From the NCBI RefSeq assembly GCF_019654975.1, contig NZ_BPEW01000019.1:31074-95073 (forward strand): a stretch of 64,000 nucleotides of DNA, written 5' to 3'. Position numbers and translations under genes: made by a program. The DNA comes from Shewanella sp. c952. Lineage in GTDB: Bacteria > Pseudomonadota > Gammaproteobacteria > Enterobacterales > Shewanellaceae. Below are positions 37,542 through 45,978 of the stretch, one piece after another. The notes beneath the pieces are model-generated. The model was not told the DNA's origin. It made no database searches and was given only the letters and a program-made list of their open reading frames with translations. Position 1 is the first letter of the stretch, and each line of letters starts with the position of its first letter.

Positions 37542-38165
37542 ATGATCACTCTGCATCATCTCAACAAATCACGCTCAAAGCGGATTATCTGGTTACTTGA
37601 AGAGCTGGGACTAGACTATCAAGTTAAAGCATATCAGCGAGATAGCCAAACCTTCTTAGCGCCACCAGAGCTTAAAGCGATCCACCCATTGGGTAAGTCT
37701 CCGGTAATTGAATATAAACAACAGGTTATTGCCGAGTCAGGTGCGATCACCGAGTATCTTATTGATACTCATGCAGCAGGTAAGCTCGCTCCAGAAAAAG
37801 GCAGTAGTGATTATGTCGAGTATCTGCAGTGGCTTCACTTCGCTGAAAGCTCAGCCATATTACCTTTACTACTGAGAATGTTTGTCGCTAAAGATGGCTG
37901 CCAAACCAATTTCTTAGAAGGTTACGCGGCCGTAGAAACTGAAAAAATTCTCAGCTATGTCAACCAAGCTTTAGCTGGAAAACGCTACTTAGTTGCAGAT
38001 AAACTCACTGGGGCAGACATCATGATGTCGTTCATCGTAGAGCTGTTAGTTGCCAGTGGTGAAACGGAGAAATACCCTCATATCGCCACCTATGCCAAAC
38101 AGTTAGCTCAACACGCTAACAGCATTAAGGCGGGTGAAATAGAATTAAAGTACGAGAATAGCTAA
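37542..38165 (+). CDS. Glutathione S-transferase
   Basis: A 207-residue cytosolic GST. The N-terminal thioredoxin-like domain starts MITLHHLNKSRSKRIIWLLEELG, with Ser/Arg in the position that activates glutathione. GKSPVIEYKQQVIAESGAI is the glutathione-binding turn, and a helical C-terminal domain follows. The ATG at 37542 is preferred because AAAGGA lies 7 bp upstream; the frame extends to a TTG at 37503 without support. Last gene of the electrophile-defence operon. Confidence 0.88.
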   Translation: MITLHHLNKSRSKRIIWLLEELGLDYQVKAYQRDSQTFLAPPELKAIHPLGKSPVIEYKQQVIAESGAITEYLIDTHAAGKLAPEKGSSDYVEYLQWLHFAESSAILPLLLRMFVAKDGCQTNFLEGYAAVETEKILSYVNQALAGKRYLVADKLTGADIMMSFIVELLVASGETEKYPHIATYAKQLAQHANSIKAGEIELKYENS

Positions 38166-38193
38166 TCTATACCCGTTCTACTTGAAGAAGTAA

Positions 38194-38216
38194 AAAGGCA
38201 GCTTATAGCTGCCTTT
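38194..38216. terminator. Bidirectional terminator between GST and lysozyme-inhibitor genes
   Basis: Perfect 10-bp stem AAAGGCAGCT / AGCTGCCTTT with a TAT loop, preceded by an A-run and followed by a T-rich stretch. Confidence 0.8.
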
Positions 38217-38217
38217 A

Positions 38218-38787
38218 TTATTTTCGGATTTTACATTTCGCTGCAGTGTCAAAATAGCGAACGCTAGCTTCGCCATGATGCTCCCAAAACTCAAAGTTTT
38301 GCCCCTGATACTTGGCGCCACTCGCACTGATCACATTGCTGGCAATCAACTGATGATCATCAAAGCTAAAAACTGCAGTTACGGGTTCTAATTGAGTATA
38401 AAAAACGGCAGTGATCTGTGAGAACTCACCGCAATTAAACACCACACTGGCAGGGACTTCCAATAACCCTCCCTCAATCTGCAATTCAATGATGCGGCTT
38501 TGGTAGTTTTGCGCTGTGCATTGACGAACATCTGCTGACTTCCAGCAATCATTGCGCCCTTTTATCCAACCTCTTTGCATCGCCTTAGGTTGCTCTGCGG
38601 CTGGGATATTAGCCAAGGCTTGGTGGTAAACGCTTGCCAGCCGTCTATCTAACTTAGCCAGTCCTTCATCGTTGCAGATCAGTATTTCAACTTCACCATT
38701 TGCCTTGTTACAGTCAAAACTTGGCGACGCCGCTAATGATGGGAAACTGATAAAAAGAGTCAACATTAACCATAATCTTATTGTCAT
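38218..38787 (-). CDS. Periplasmic lysozyme inhibitor with LprI-like and MliC-like domains
   Basis: A 189-residue exported protein with signal peptide ending SLAA near residue 20. Residues 22-95 resemble LprI/DUF1311: FDCNKANGEVEILICNDEGLAKLDRRL with paired Cys, and GWIKGRNDC. Residues 110-180 resemble MliC/PliC: FNCGEFSQITAVFY and ISASGAKYQGQNFEFWEH, with the SGA-x-Y loop that enters the lysozyme active site. Two inhibitor-type domains in one protein would protect peptidoglycan from host or predator lysozymes. GAGGGG precedes the start. Confidence 0.82.
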   Translation of the reverse strand: MTIRLWLMLTLFISFPSLAASPSFDCNKANGEVEILICNDEGLAKLDRRLASVYHQALANIPAAEQPKAMQRGWIKGRNDCWKSADVRQCTAQNYQSRIIELQIEGGLLEVPASVVFNCGEFSQITAVFYTQLEPVTAVFSFDDHQLIASNVISASGAKYQGQNFEFWEHHGEASVRYFDTAAKCKIRK

Positions 38788-38813
38788 AAACCCCTCTTCG
38801 AAATTTATTCAGC

Positions 38814-39386
38814 TTAACTGCAATCGGTTAGATCTAATTCAACTATCGGTAAGCTGCCTAAACCAACAACATTGCCGCGATTAGGCGTAAAATAATACAG
38901 GTAACAAGCATCCTGATTAACGTTATTACCCTGCGGAAAAATAACAAAACCCCGGCCACGCTCTGCGCTATAACCACGACTATCAAACCAAGCACGATTT
39001 CTCTCACGCGCACACCAAGCAGTAGCAGAGTTATCTTCAGTACACTGGTTATTAGTCACAAATGTCACGCTATCAAAGTCAACAATCTGGTCGAAGGTAT
39101 CTTCCCAGCGCCCATCAGGATATTGACCACGCACCTCTATCACTTGGCCATTTTCAAGCGTGAAACTTCGATTGTCAGCACTTAAATTTTCCGGCCTAAG
39201 CGCAATTTGGGCAGCCACTAGATCTCGCGCTGACTTTAGACTACCTTGCATGCCTTTTAATACCGATGTTTCTGCATCTGTTCTTAAATCGAGGAATTTC
39301 GGCGCTGCAATCACCGCCAAAATTCCCAGTACAATAATGACTACAACCAGCTCAATTAAGGTAAAGCCTAGATTGGATTTTTTCAC
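38814..39386 (-). CDS. Type IV pilin-like protein (MshA/PulG type prepilin)
   Basis: A 190-residue prepilin. The class III leader KKSNLG is cleaved before FTLIELVVVIIVLGILAVIA, with Glu5 present. The body has Cys residues near 115, 125, 160 and the C-terminus, where LTDCS resembles the disulfide-closed D-region of pilins. The start codon is GTG. No pilus assembly gene is nearby, so it depends on machinery encoded elsewhere, either the MSHA pilus or a type II secretion pseudopilus. Confidence 0.85.
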   Translation of the reverse strand: MKKSNLGFTLIELVVVIIVLGILAVIAAPKFLDLRTDAETSVLKGMQGSLKSARDLVAAQIALRPENLSADNRSFTLENGQVIEVRGQYPDGRWEDTFDQIVDFDSVTFVTNNQCTEDNSATAWCARERNRAWFDSRGYSAERGRGFVIFPQGNNVNQDACYLYYFTPNRGNVVGLGSLPIVELDLTDCS

Positions 39387-39579
39387 ACCCTATTCCCTAT
39401 ATCTACTATATCCATGTACGCTGTGCGCTTCTCTATTCAACAGTAGCACAAAAGTCGCCGTGGCTAATATTTAACATGAATATCTTAAGAGCCAGTATAA
39501 GTTAGCGGCAACAAAGTTCATGATTTATTGTTAAAAAAGCGTTAATCTGACTAAGCCAATGTTCATCAAGGAAACCACT

Positions 39580-40095
39580 ATGCGCCTCAGTTTACTTATC
39601 TTAGCTCTACTCATTAGCCCGCTGGTCCATGCAACGGTATACAAGTGGGTAGATGAAGATGGCAAAGTTCATTTTTCTGACGAGCCTGTCAAAAATGCCG
39701 AAGTGGTAGAGTTTAATAAAAATACCGAAAACCAAGTAAAACTTCCCCAGCCTTATATCAAGGCAGAGTCCGCCCAACTGACGGCTGATCGCGTCAATTA
39801 TAAAATGCGTATCACTTCGCCAAGCGAAGAGGAAACCATTAGAAGTAACGAAGGCGAGATCTCAATCGCGGTGCAGCTTGAGCCAGAACTCGCCTCCTCT
39901 CACCTACTTGTTCTGTTTATGGATGGCAAGCAGTATGGAGATGCGCAACAAAGAGGCTTGTTCCGAGTGACCAATATAGATCGTGGCGAGCATAGCTTTA
40001 TTATCAAGGCACTAACACAAGACGGCAAACTACTTGCATCTACCCCACCAAGAAAAGTATTTCTTCATCGAACAATACAAAATAGAGCTAGATAG
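39580..40095 (+). CDS. DUF4124 periplasmic protein
   Basis: A 171-residue exported protein. The signal peptide ends LVHA, and VYKWVDEDGKVHFSDEPV immediately after it is the DUF4124 signature. The C-terminal part is beta-rich and Ig-like (EISIAVQLEPELASSHLLVL). The start with AAGGA 7 bp upstream is preferred over an ATG at 39559. Function is unknown. DUF4124 genes commonly lie just upstream of ntrB in gammaproteobacteria, as here, but the NtrC sites in between show separate transcription. Confidence 0.82.
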   Translation: MRLSLLILALLISPLVHATVYKWVDEDGKVHFSDEPVKNAEVVEFNKNTENQVKLPQPYIKAESAQLTADRVNYKMRITSPSEEETIRSNEGEISIAVQLEPELASSHLLVLFMDGKQYGDAQQRGLFRVTNIDRGEHSFIIKALTQDGKLLASTPPRKVFLHRTIQNRAR

Positions 40096-40196
40096 TGCTT
40101 ACAATAAAGGCGATAAAATACATTAAAACCTTTAAATACAAAGTATTACTTTTTAATAATTAGCATTATTGCTTCGATGAAGTCTAGTTGCAGAGC

Positions 40197-40251
40197 GCAC
40201 CACTTTGGTGCACCATAGTGGTGCAACCAAATTAAAGTCCCAAAATGGTGC
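40197..40251 (+). promoter_or_regulatory. Three NtrC sites directly upstream of ntrB
   Basis: Two perfect NtrC dyads, GCACCACTTTGGTGC (40197-40211) and GCACCATAGTGGTGC (40210-40224), share two bases. A degenerate third, GTCCCAAAATGGTGC, lies at 40237-40251. All are within 80 bp of the ntrB start, and no sigma-54 promoter is visible, so they probably mediate NtrC autorepression. Confidence 0.85.
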
Positions 40252-40274
40252 AACTGAATAAGGCGGAGTCGTAG

Positions 40275-41315
40275 ATGGATACAGGTTTATTGCTCAATCA
40301 CTTAGTGACTGCGGTGCTGGTCATAAATGATGAACTCGAGCTGCTTTATACTAATGTCGCTACAGAGCAACTCTTAGGCGTGAGTAACAATAAGCTGCTT
40401 GAACTGAGCTTTCCTAACCACTATCAAACCTTAGCAGTCGACTTGCCACTGCTACAAGTCGCCATAAGAGACAATCAGGGGCTTACGGTTAACACGGTAT
40501 CGCTCGTCACCCTTGATGGGCAGCAGCATACTGTTGATGTCACCTTAACCCCAATTGAACAAGAAAATAGCCAAGCGCTACTTGAGTTAAGACAGGTCGA
40601 TCAGCAACGACGGATCCACCAACAACTCACTCAAGATGCCCAGCAACAAGCGGCACAATTTCTAGTGAGAAATCTCGCTCATGAGATCAAAAATCCATTA
40701 GGAGGGTTGCGCGGCGCGGCGCAGCTTTTATCGCGAGAGCTTAAGGAGCCTGAGCTCAATGAGTTTACCGACCTTATTATTGAGCAAGCAGATCGGCTAC
40801 GAGGCTTGGTTGACCGGTTATTAGGGCCACAAAAACCAACCCAGCATAGCCTCTATAACATCCACGAAGTGGTACATAAGGTATTGCAGTTGGTCAATCT
40901 AACTCTGCCGCAAAATATTGACCTAACCCAAGATTATGATCCCTCGATCCCTGATATCGAAATGGATCCCGATCAGCTACAGCAAGCTCTGCTTAATATT
41001 GTGCAAAACGCGGTACAAGCACTCGACAAAGCAGGCGGGAATATCCGTATAAAAACCCGTACTCAGCATCAAGTCACTATTGGCACCCAGCGGCATAAAT
41101 TGGTATTGATGTTATCCGTTATTGATAACGGCCCAGGCATTAATCCCGAGCTGATGGACACGTTATTTTACCCAATGGTAACCGGCCGCGAACAAGGCTC
41201 AGGCTTAGGCTTATCTATTGCCCATAACTTTGCCCGTCTCCACGGCGGCCGCATTGATTGTGACTCATCTATCGGTCGTACCGCTTTCACCATCACCTTA
41301 CCCATCAATAGTTAA
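40275..41315 (+). CDS. glnL: Nitrogen regulation sensor kinase NtrB (GlnL)
   Basis: A 346-residue cytoplasmic histidine kinase. A PAS domain covers about 5-110. The phosphoacceptor is His136 in LAHEIKNPLGGLRGAAQ, and the ATPase domain has N-box IVQNAVQAL, DNGPGI and GSGLGLSIAHN. It phosphorylates or dephosphorylates NtrC under control of PII. It is 17 bp from ntrC on the same transcript, and the locus is separate from glnA. Confidence 0.95.
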   Translation: MDTGLLLNHLVTAVLVINDELELLYTNVATEQLLGVSNNKLLELSFPNHYQTLAVDLPLLQVAIRDNQGLTVNTVSLVTLDGQQHTVDVTLTPIEQENSQALLELRQVDQQRRIHQQLTQDAQQQAAQFLVRNLAHEIKNPLGGLRGAAQLLSRELKEPELNEFTDLIIEQADRLRGLVDRLLGPQKPTQHSLYNIHEVVHKVLQLVNLTLPQNIDLTQDYDPSIPDIEMDPDQLQQALLNIVQNAVQALDKAGGNIRIKTRTQHQVTIGTQRHKLVLMLSVIDNGPGINPELMDTLFYPMVTGREQGSGLGLSIAHNFARLHGGRIDCDSSIGRTAFTITLPINS

Positions 41316-41332
41316 TTGAGGAATATATAAAC

Positions 41333-42742
41333 ATGACAGAACAAGTGTGGGTCCTCGATGATGATAGCTCTATTCGCTGGGTACTTGAAAAATCGCTCAA
41401 AAGTGCCAATTTAAGCAGCGCCAGCTTCGCTGCTGCAGAGTCGCTATGGGACGCTTTAGAAATGGCGGAGCCCAAAGTCATCGTGTCTGATATTCGTATG
41501 CCAGGCACCGACGGGTTAACTTTACTGGAGCGCTTGCAAAGCCACTACCCGCATATTCCCGTTATTATTATGACGGCACACTCAGATCTTGATAGCGCTG
41601 TTAGCGCCTACCAAGCTGGCGCATTTGAATACCTGCCAAAACCATTTGATATCGATGAAGCCATTTCCTTGGTTGAGCGAGCGATAACACATGCTAACGA
41701 ACAAAATAGCTGCAACACTGCAGCAGAGCCCGTTATTGCTACACCAGAAATCATTGGCGAAGCCCCGGCGATGCAAGAAGTCTTTAGAGCTATTGGCCGA
41801 CTATCACGATCATCAATTAGCGTATTGATTAATGGCCAATCAGGAACGGGTAAAGAACTGGTAGCAAGCGCGTTGCACAAGCACAGCCCGAGAAAAGATA
41901 AATCTTTTATTGCCATCAACATGGCGGCTATTCCCAAAGACCTCATTGAGTCAGAGCTGTTTGGACATGAGAAAGGTGCCTTTACCGGCGCAGGTAGTGT
42001 GCGCCAAGGGCGATTTGAACAGGCTAATGGCGGTACGCTGTTTCTCGATGAAATAGGTGATATGCCACTCGATGTGCAAACACGTTTACTCAGGGTCTTA
42101 GCAGATGGGCAGTTTTACCGAGTGGGTGGCCACTCGCCAGTGCAAGTCGATGTGCGAATTATTGCTGCAACCCACCAAAATCTAGAGTTACTAGTGCAGC
42201 AAGGTGAATTTCGAGAAGATCTGTTCCACCGACTCAATGTAATTCGAGTGCATCTGCCACCTTTATCGCAACGACGAGAAGATATTGCTCAACTGGCTCG
42301 CCACTTTCTAGCCATTGCCGCAAAAGAGATCGATGTAGAACCGAAAACATTAACCAAGGAAACGGCCAATAAGCTAGCGACTTTGCCTTGGCCGGGTAAC
42401 GTACGTCAACTGGAGAATACTTGTCGCTGGTTAACGGTAATGGCGTCAGGGCAAGAGATTTTACCGCAAGACTTACCGCCTGAATTACTACAAGATACCA
42501 ATGTATCCACCGAGATAAATAGTCATGATAATGATTGGGAAACGGCACTTAAGCTGTGGATTGATCAACGCCTAGCAGATGGTGAAAGCGATCTGCTTAC
42601 GGAAGTTCAACCAGCTTTTGAGCGTATCTTGTTGGAAACAGCACTAAAGCATACCAATGGCCATAAGCAGGAAGCTGCCAAGCGCTTAGGTTGGGGACGT
42701 AACACCTTAACTCGCAAGCTTAAAGAGCTCGCAATGGAATAG
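41333..42742 (+). CDS. glnG: Nitrogen regulation response regulator NtrC (GlnG)
   Basis: A 469-residue sigma-54 activator. The receiver domain carries phospho-acceptor Asp53 in VSDIRMPGTDG. The AAA+ domain has Walker A GQSGTGKE at 168-175 and the sigma-54 contact loop GAFTGA at 215-220. A Fis-type HTH ends the protein (HKQEAAKRLGWGRNTLTRKL). It should bind the sites found upstream of ntrB and glnA in this window. A strong terminator follows. Confidence 0.97.
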   Translation: MTEQVWVLDDDSSIRWVLEKSLKSANLSSASFAAAESLWDALEMAEPKVIVSDIRMPGTDGLTLLERLQSHYPHIPVIIMTAHSDLDSAVSAYQAGAFEYLPKPFDIDEAISLVERAITHANEQNSCNTAAEPVIATPEIIGEAPAMQEVFRAIGRLSRSSISVLINGQSGTGKELVASALHKHSPRKDKSFIAINMAAIPKDLIESELFGHEKGAFTGAGSVRQGRFEQANGGTLFLDEIGDMPLDVQTRLLRVLADGQFYRVGGHSPVQVDVRIIAATHQNLELLVQQGEFREDLFHRLNVIRVHLPPLSQRREDIAQLARHFLAIAAKEIDVEPKTLTKETANKLATLPWPGNVRQLENTCRWLTVMASGQEILPQDLPPELLQDTNVSTEINSHDNDWETALKLWIDQRLADGESDLLTEVQPAFERILLETALKHTNGHKQEAAKRLGWGRNTLTRKLKELAME

Positions 42743-42764
42743 CTGAAGCCCCAGGCTCAAAACT

Positions 42765-42794
42765 AAAAAAGGATATCAAACGATATCCTTTTTT
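42765..42794. terminator. ntrBC terminator
   Basis: Perfect 13-bp stem AAAAAAGGATATC / GATATCCTTTTTT with an AAAC loop; symmetric, so it can serve both converging genes. Confidence 0.9.
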
Positions 42795-42824
42795 ATTACT
42801 AGCAAGATACAGCATCAACTATGC

Positions 42825-43379
42825 TTAGAACTGGTAATGCATGCCTAGCGTGACGTTCGACAGATCCATATCAATATCTTGGGCACCAAAATCATCTGAA
42901 TCAAGGTCTGCAGAGGTAAAGTCATAACCCAAACGGATATTTAGACTATCTGTGATTGCAGCATTAACACCCGCACCAACAGTTAACCCAAAACCTGAGT
43001 AATCAACGTCACGAATGAAGCTATCTGCAACAACAGCTACTGATGCCACACCGATTTTACCGTACAAAGAAAACGTATCGTTAAGCACAAGCGTAAACTT
43101 TGGCGCAACACTAAAAGATGCAGCATGTATGCTACCGAATTCATTATCAACAAAGTCGTTAGTGACGTAGATAGTACCTTCTAAACCAAACCATTCGTTA
43201 AAGTTGTATCCACCGTAAGCACCATAGCTTTGTCCAGACTCAGAATCGCCTTCAACATCTGCTGAAAAAGCACCAATTTGACCACCAACGTATGCGCCAA
43301 CACGATCTGTCTCTGCAGAAGCAACTGTTGAAGTGGTTAAACCTAATACTGCTAGCGCTATAATTGATAATTTTTTCAT
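42825..43379 (-). CDS. Outer-membrane beta-barrel protein (OmpA/OmpX-like small porin family)
   Basis: A 184-residue outer-membrane protein. The signal peptide ends TVASA, near residue 22. The mature part alternates polar and hydrophobic residues in about eight strands (VGAYVGGQIGAF, YGAYGGYNFNEWFGLEG) and ends in the aromatic signal HYQF. Its length fits an eight-stranded barrel. Acidic residues are abundant in the loops. Function is unknown; it is a single gene, convergent with ntrC. Confidence 0.8.
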   Translation of the reverse strand: MKKLSIIALAVLGLTTSTVASAETDRVGAYVGGQIGAFSADVEGDSESGQSYGAYGGYNFNEWFGLEGTIYVTNDFVDNEFGSIHAASFSVAPKFTLVLNDTFSLYGKIGVASVAVVADSFIRDVDYSGFGLTVGAGVNAAITDSLNIRLGYDFTSADLDSDDFGAQDIDMDLSNVTLGMHYQF

Positions 43380-43553
43380 GATTCATTCCCTACATCGTTT
43401 TTGATGCGAAGGAATTTACCATAGCGATGATACAAATTGCTACATACATATGTAAACAATTATTTTAATTACCTTTTTGCAACCATAGAAGCCATATGCA
43501 CAACATTTATTCAACGAGGTAGAGCCTCATTCTTGTATCAAACTAGCCCGATT

Positions 43554-44423
43554 TCATACTGGATCTTGATGGATAATGACCTCTGCATCAGTAAACTCTT
43601 GGCGGATCCTGCTTGAGGTTTCAACCGCTATATTATGAGCCTGCTCAAGGCTCAGCGCACCATCCAACTCTAAATGGAATTGAATGAACATGGTTTTGCC
43701 TGACTCACGGGTACGAAGATCATGAATACCTCTAACTTGAGGATCGTTAATAGCGATATCAGTGATTTTAGTTCGCGTTTCATCGTCTAGCTCACGATCA
43801 AGCAGTGATTGCACCGACCGATAGGCAAGTCCTATTGCTTGCTGACCTATAAACAACGCAATCAAGACTGCAAATAAACCATCAGCCCACCACCAGCCGT
43901 ATTGCGACAGCACTAAGGCAAGCAAAACCGCAGCATTTAAAAATAGGTCTGATTTATAGTGCAAAGCATCGGCTTCAACCACAGTGCTAGAGGTTGCCGC
44001 AAGTGCCCTTTTTTGTAGCATTACCAGTGCAAAGGTCATGATTATCGCAATAATAGAAACAATCACGCCTAAAGTGGCATGCTTAACTTCTACAGGATTA
44101 ATTAGACGCTCTCCACCGTGGAAAAATAACAGAAAGGCAGAGCCTAGAATAAAGGCAGATTGTGCGAGAGCCGCTAATGGCTCTGCTTTACCATGACCAT
44201 AACGATGATCTTGATCTGCTGGCACGATGGCATAACGAATCGCAATAAAGTTAACGATAGAAGCCAAAGCATCAGCAAAGGAATCAGTTAAAGAAGCCAG
44301 CATACTGGCTGAGCCAGAGTACATCCATGCAGCAAGCTTAATAACAATAAGGGTTAATGCTGTCGCAACCGCAGCGCGGCTAGCCAGTTTAACCCAAAAG
44401 TCATATTGGGAAGAGTCATTCAT
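43554..44423 (-). CDS. fieF: Cation diffusion facilitator FieF
   Basis: A 289-residue CDF transporter exporting Fe2+/Zn2+ in exchange for protons. Six membrane helices lie in the first 205 residues. Asp residues in SLTDSFADALAS (helix 2) and HRYGHGKAEPLAAL form the transport site and its loop, and the C-terminal cytoplasmic domain contains HDLRTRESGKTMFIQFHLELDG. The order fieF–cpxP–cpxRA is that of E. coli, which supports the assignment. The gene lies 157 bp beyond cpxP on the same strand. Confidence 0.93.
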   Translation of the reverse strand: MNDSSQYDFWVKLASRAAVATALTLIVIKLAAWMYSGSASMLASLTDSFADALASIVNFIAIRYAIVPADQDHRYGHGKAEPLAALAQSAFILGSAFLLFFHGGERLINPVEVKHATLGVIVSIIAIIMTFALVMLQKRALAATSSTVVEADALHYKSDLFLNAAVLLALVLSQYGWWWADGLFAVLIALFIGQQAIGLAYRSVQSLLDRELDDETRTKITDIAINDPQVRGIHDLRTRESGKTMFIQFHLELDGALSLEQAHNIAVETSSRIRQEFTDAEVIIHQDPV

Positions 44424-44580
44424 AAGATCTGTTTACTAATACAGTAAGGGAAACACAGAGCTTAAGTTTATAACAAACTTGGAAGAAAATCCGATGACTC
44501 CTCCCAAGTTAATACAATCAGCTTAATAGATAAAAGTAATCAACGAGTCAGTCAATTACTTAATCCACAATAGCGACTTG

Positions 44581-45066
44581 TTATCTTTTACCGTGCTTAG
44601 CAAAACGTTGCTTAAACTTCTCTTGCTGCTCAGGCGTCAACAACTGATAGGCTTGGTTTTGCAATTTCAACATATCTACGGCTTTTTGCTGACGTGCTTC
44701 TTGCTTAGCCGCTAATGCTTGTCTAACTTCATCTTCACTAAAGTTAGTGGCTGTAATAAAGTTCAACATCTGCTCTTTCTGTGCAGCCCTTTCCTCTTTT
44801 GATGGACGGCTTTGCTTCATCTCATCACGATGCGAAGTAAACAATGCCTTTAATTCGGTTTTTTGTTCATCCGTTAGATCTAAACCGCGGAACATTTTGC
44901 GCATGTCTTTATGACCGCCACGATCACCTTTCATTTGGTGATACCCTTGTTTACCATGACCGTCGTTAGAGTCTTTAGCATTATCAGCAGCATAAACACC
45001 CGCAGTTAATAATGTAGTGCTAGCCACTATGGCGAGCAAACTTGCTTTCAATGTATTGTTTTTCAT
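44581..45066 (-). CDS. cpxP: CpxP/Spy-like periplasmic stress protein
   Basis: A 161-residue periplasmic protein. The signal peptide ends VYAA near residue 28, followed by a Gly/His/Lys-rich segment and the two LTxxQ motifs that define the family: LTDEQ near residue 65 and LTPEQ near residue 145. It should bind misfolded envelope proteins and dampen CpxA. The ATG at 45066, with AGAGG 7 bp upstream, is preferred over one 12 codons earlier. It is divergent from cpxR, with CpxR boxes between. Confidence 0.85.
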   Translation of the reverse strand: MKNNTLKASLLAIVASTTLLTAGVYAADNAKDSNDGHGKQGYHQMKGDRGGHKDMRKMFRGLDLTDEQKTELKALFTSHRDEMKQSRPSKEERAAQKEQMLNFITATNFSEDEVRQALAAKQEARQQKAVDMLKLQNQAYQLLTPEQQEKFKQRFAKHGKR

Positions 45067-45165
45067 AATGGTAGCCTCTTTAGGTTTTACTGAGCTTGGC
45101 ATCGCTAAGCTGTAATTGACGCTTTCCAGTATAGAGATTGCAATGTAAGTGAGGGTTTAGCTTGC

Positions 45166-45180
45166 GTAAAACACTGTAAA
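45166..45180 (+). promoter_or_regulatory. CpxR box 1
   Basis: GTAAAACACTGTAAA is a perfect GTAAA-N5-GTAAA, located between cpxP and cpxR. Confidence 0.85.
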
Positions 45181-45211
45181 TCTCCTGCAACTAAACGTGT
45201 CAACTACCATC

Positions 45212-45226
45212 TTTACGTTCAATTAC
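45212..45226 (-). promoter_or_regulatory. CpxR box 2
   Basis: On the minus strand GTAAT-N5-GTAAA, one base from consensus, 32 bp from box 1 and facing the opposite way. Confidence 0.65.
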
Positions 45227-45294
45227 ACTCCTAAACTGCAATTGACACCAAACAAGGTATACTCCAAATATTAAGTAAGCTAAAAAGGGTTAAC

Positions 45295-45978
45295 ATGAGC
45301 CGTATATTGTTGATAGATGATGACTTAGGTCTTTCAGAACTGCTGGCACAGCTATTAGAACTTGAAGGGTTTGAACTGACGTTAGCTCATGACGGACAGG
45401 CTGGACTCGATCTCGCTGTGGAGCAATCCTTTGACCTTATCTTGCTAGATGTCATGCTCCCAAAACTCAACGGCTTTGAAGTATTACGTGCACTACGCAC
45501 TAAAAAGCAAACCCCGGTGCTGATGTTAACCGCACGTGGTGATGAGATAGACAGAGTTGTCGGCCTTGAAATTGGCGCTGATGACTATCTGCCAAAACCT
45601 TTTAATGACCGTGAACTTGTTGCTCGAATTCGCGCCATCATTCGCCGCACCAATGTGCAGCCTGATGATAAAACTCAAGCAGTACACACTTTTGGCGATC
45701 TCAACTTAGATCCAGCCCGCCAAGAAGTGCACTGCCAGGAACAACTTATTGTACTCACGGGTACTGAATTTAGTTTGTTATTTGAGCTAGTACAAAATGC
45801 TGGAGAGCTTGCATCTAAAGAGACACTCAGCGAAAAGGTGTTAGGTAAAAAACTGATGCCATTTGATCGCAGTTTAGACATGCACCTGTCTAACCTACGA
45901 AAGAAAATGCCCGAACGCATCGATGGTCGCCCAAGGGTAAAAACCATCCGCGGTAAAGGCTATATCTGGTTACCTTAG
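45295..45978 (+). CDS. cpxR: Envelope stress response regulator CpxR
   Basis: A 227-residue OmpR-family regulator. The receiver domain has Asp8-Asp9-Asp10, phospho-acceptor Asp52 in LLDVMLPKLNG and Lys in YLPKPF. A winged-helix output domain covers about 135-226 (TGTEFSLLFELVQN, DMHLSNLRKKM, VKTIRGKGYIW). Two CpxR boxes upstream imply autoregulation together with cpxP. Its stop is immediately followed by the cpxA start. Confidence 0.95.
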   Translation: MSRILLIDDDLGLSELLAQLLELEGFELTLAHDGQAGLDLAVEQSFDLILLDVMLPKLNGFEVLRALRTKKQTPVLMLTARGDEIDRVVGLEIGADDYLPKPFNDRELVARIRAIIRRTNVQPDDKTQAVHTFGDLNLDPARQEVHCQEQLIVLTGTEFSLLFELVQNAGELASKETLSEKVLGKKLMPFDRSLDMHLSNLRKKMPERIDGRPRVKTIRGKGYIWLP

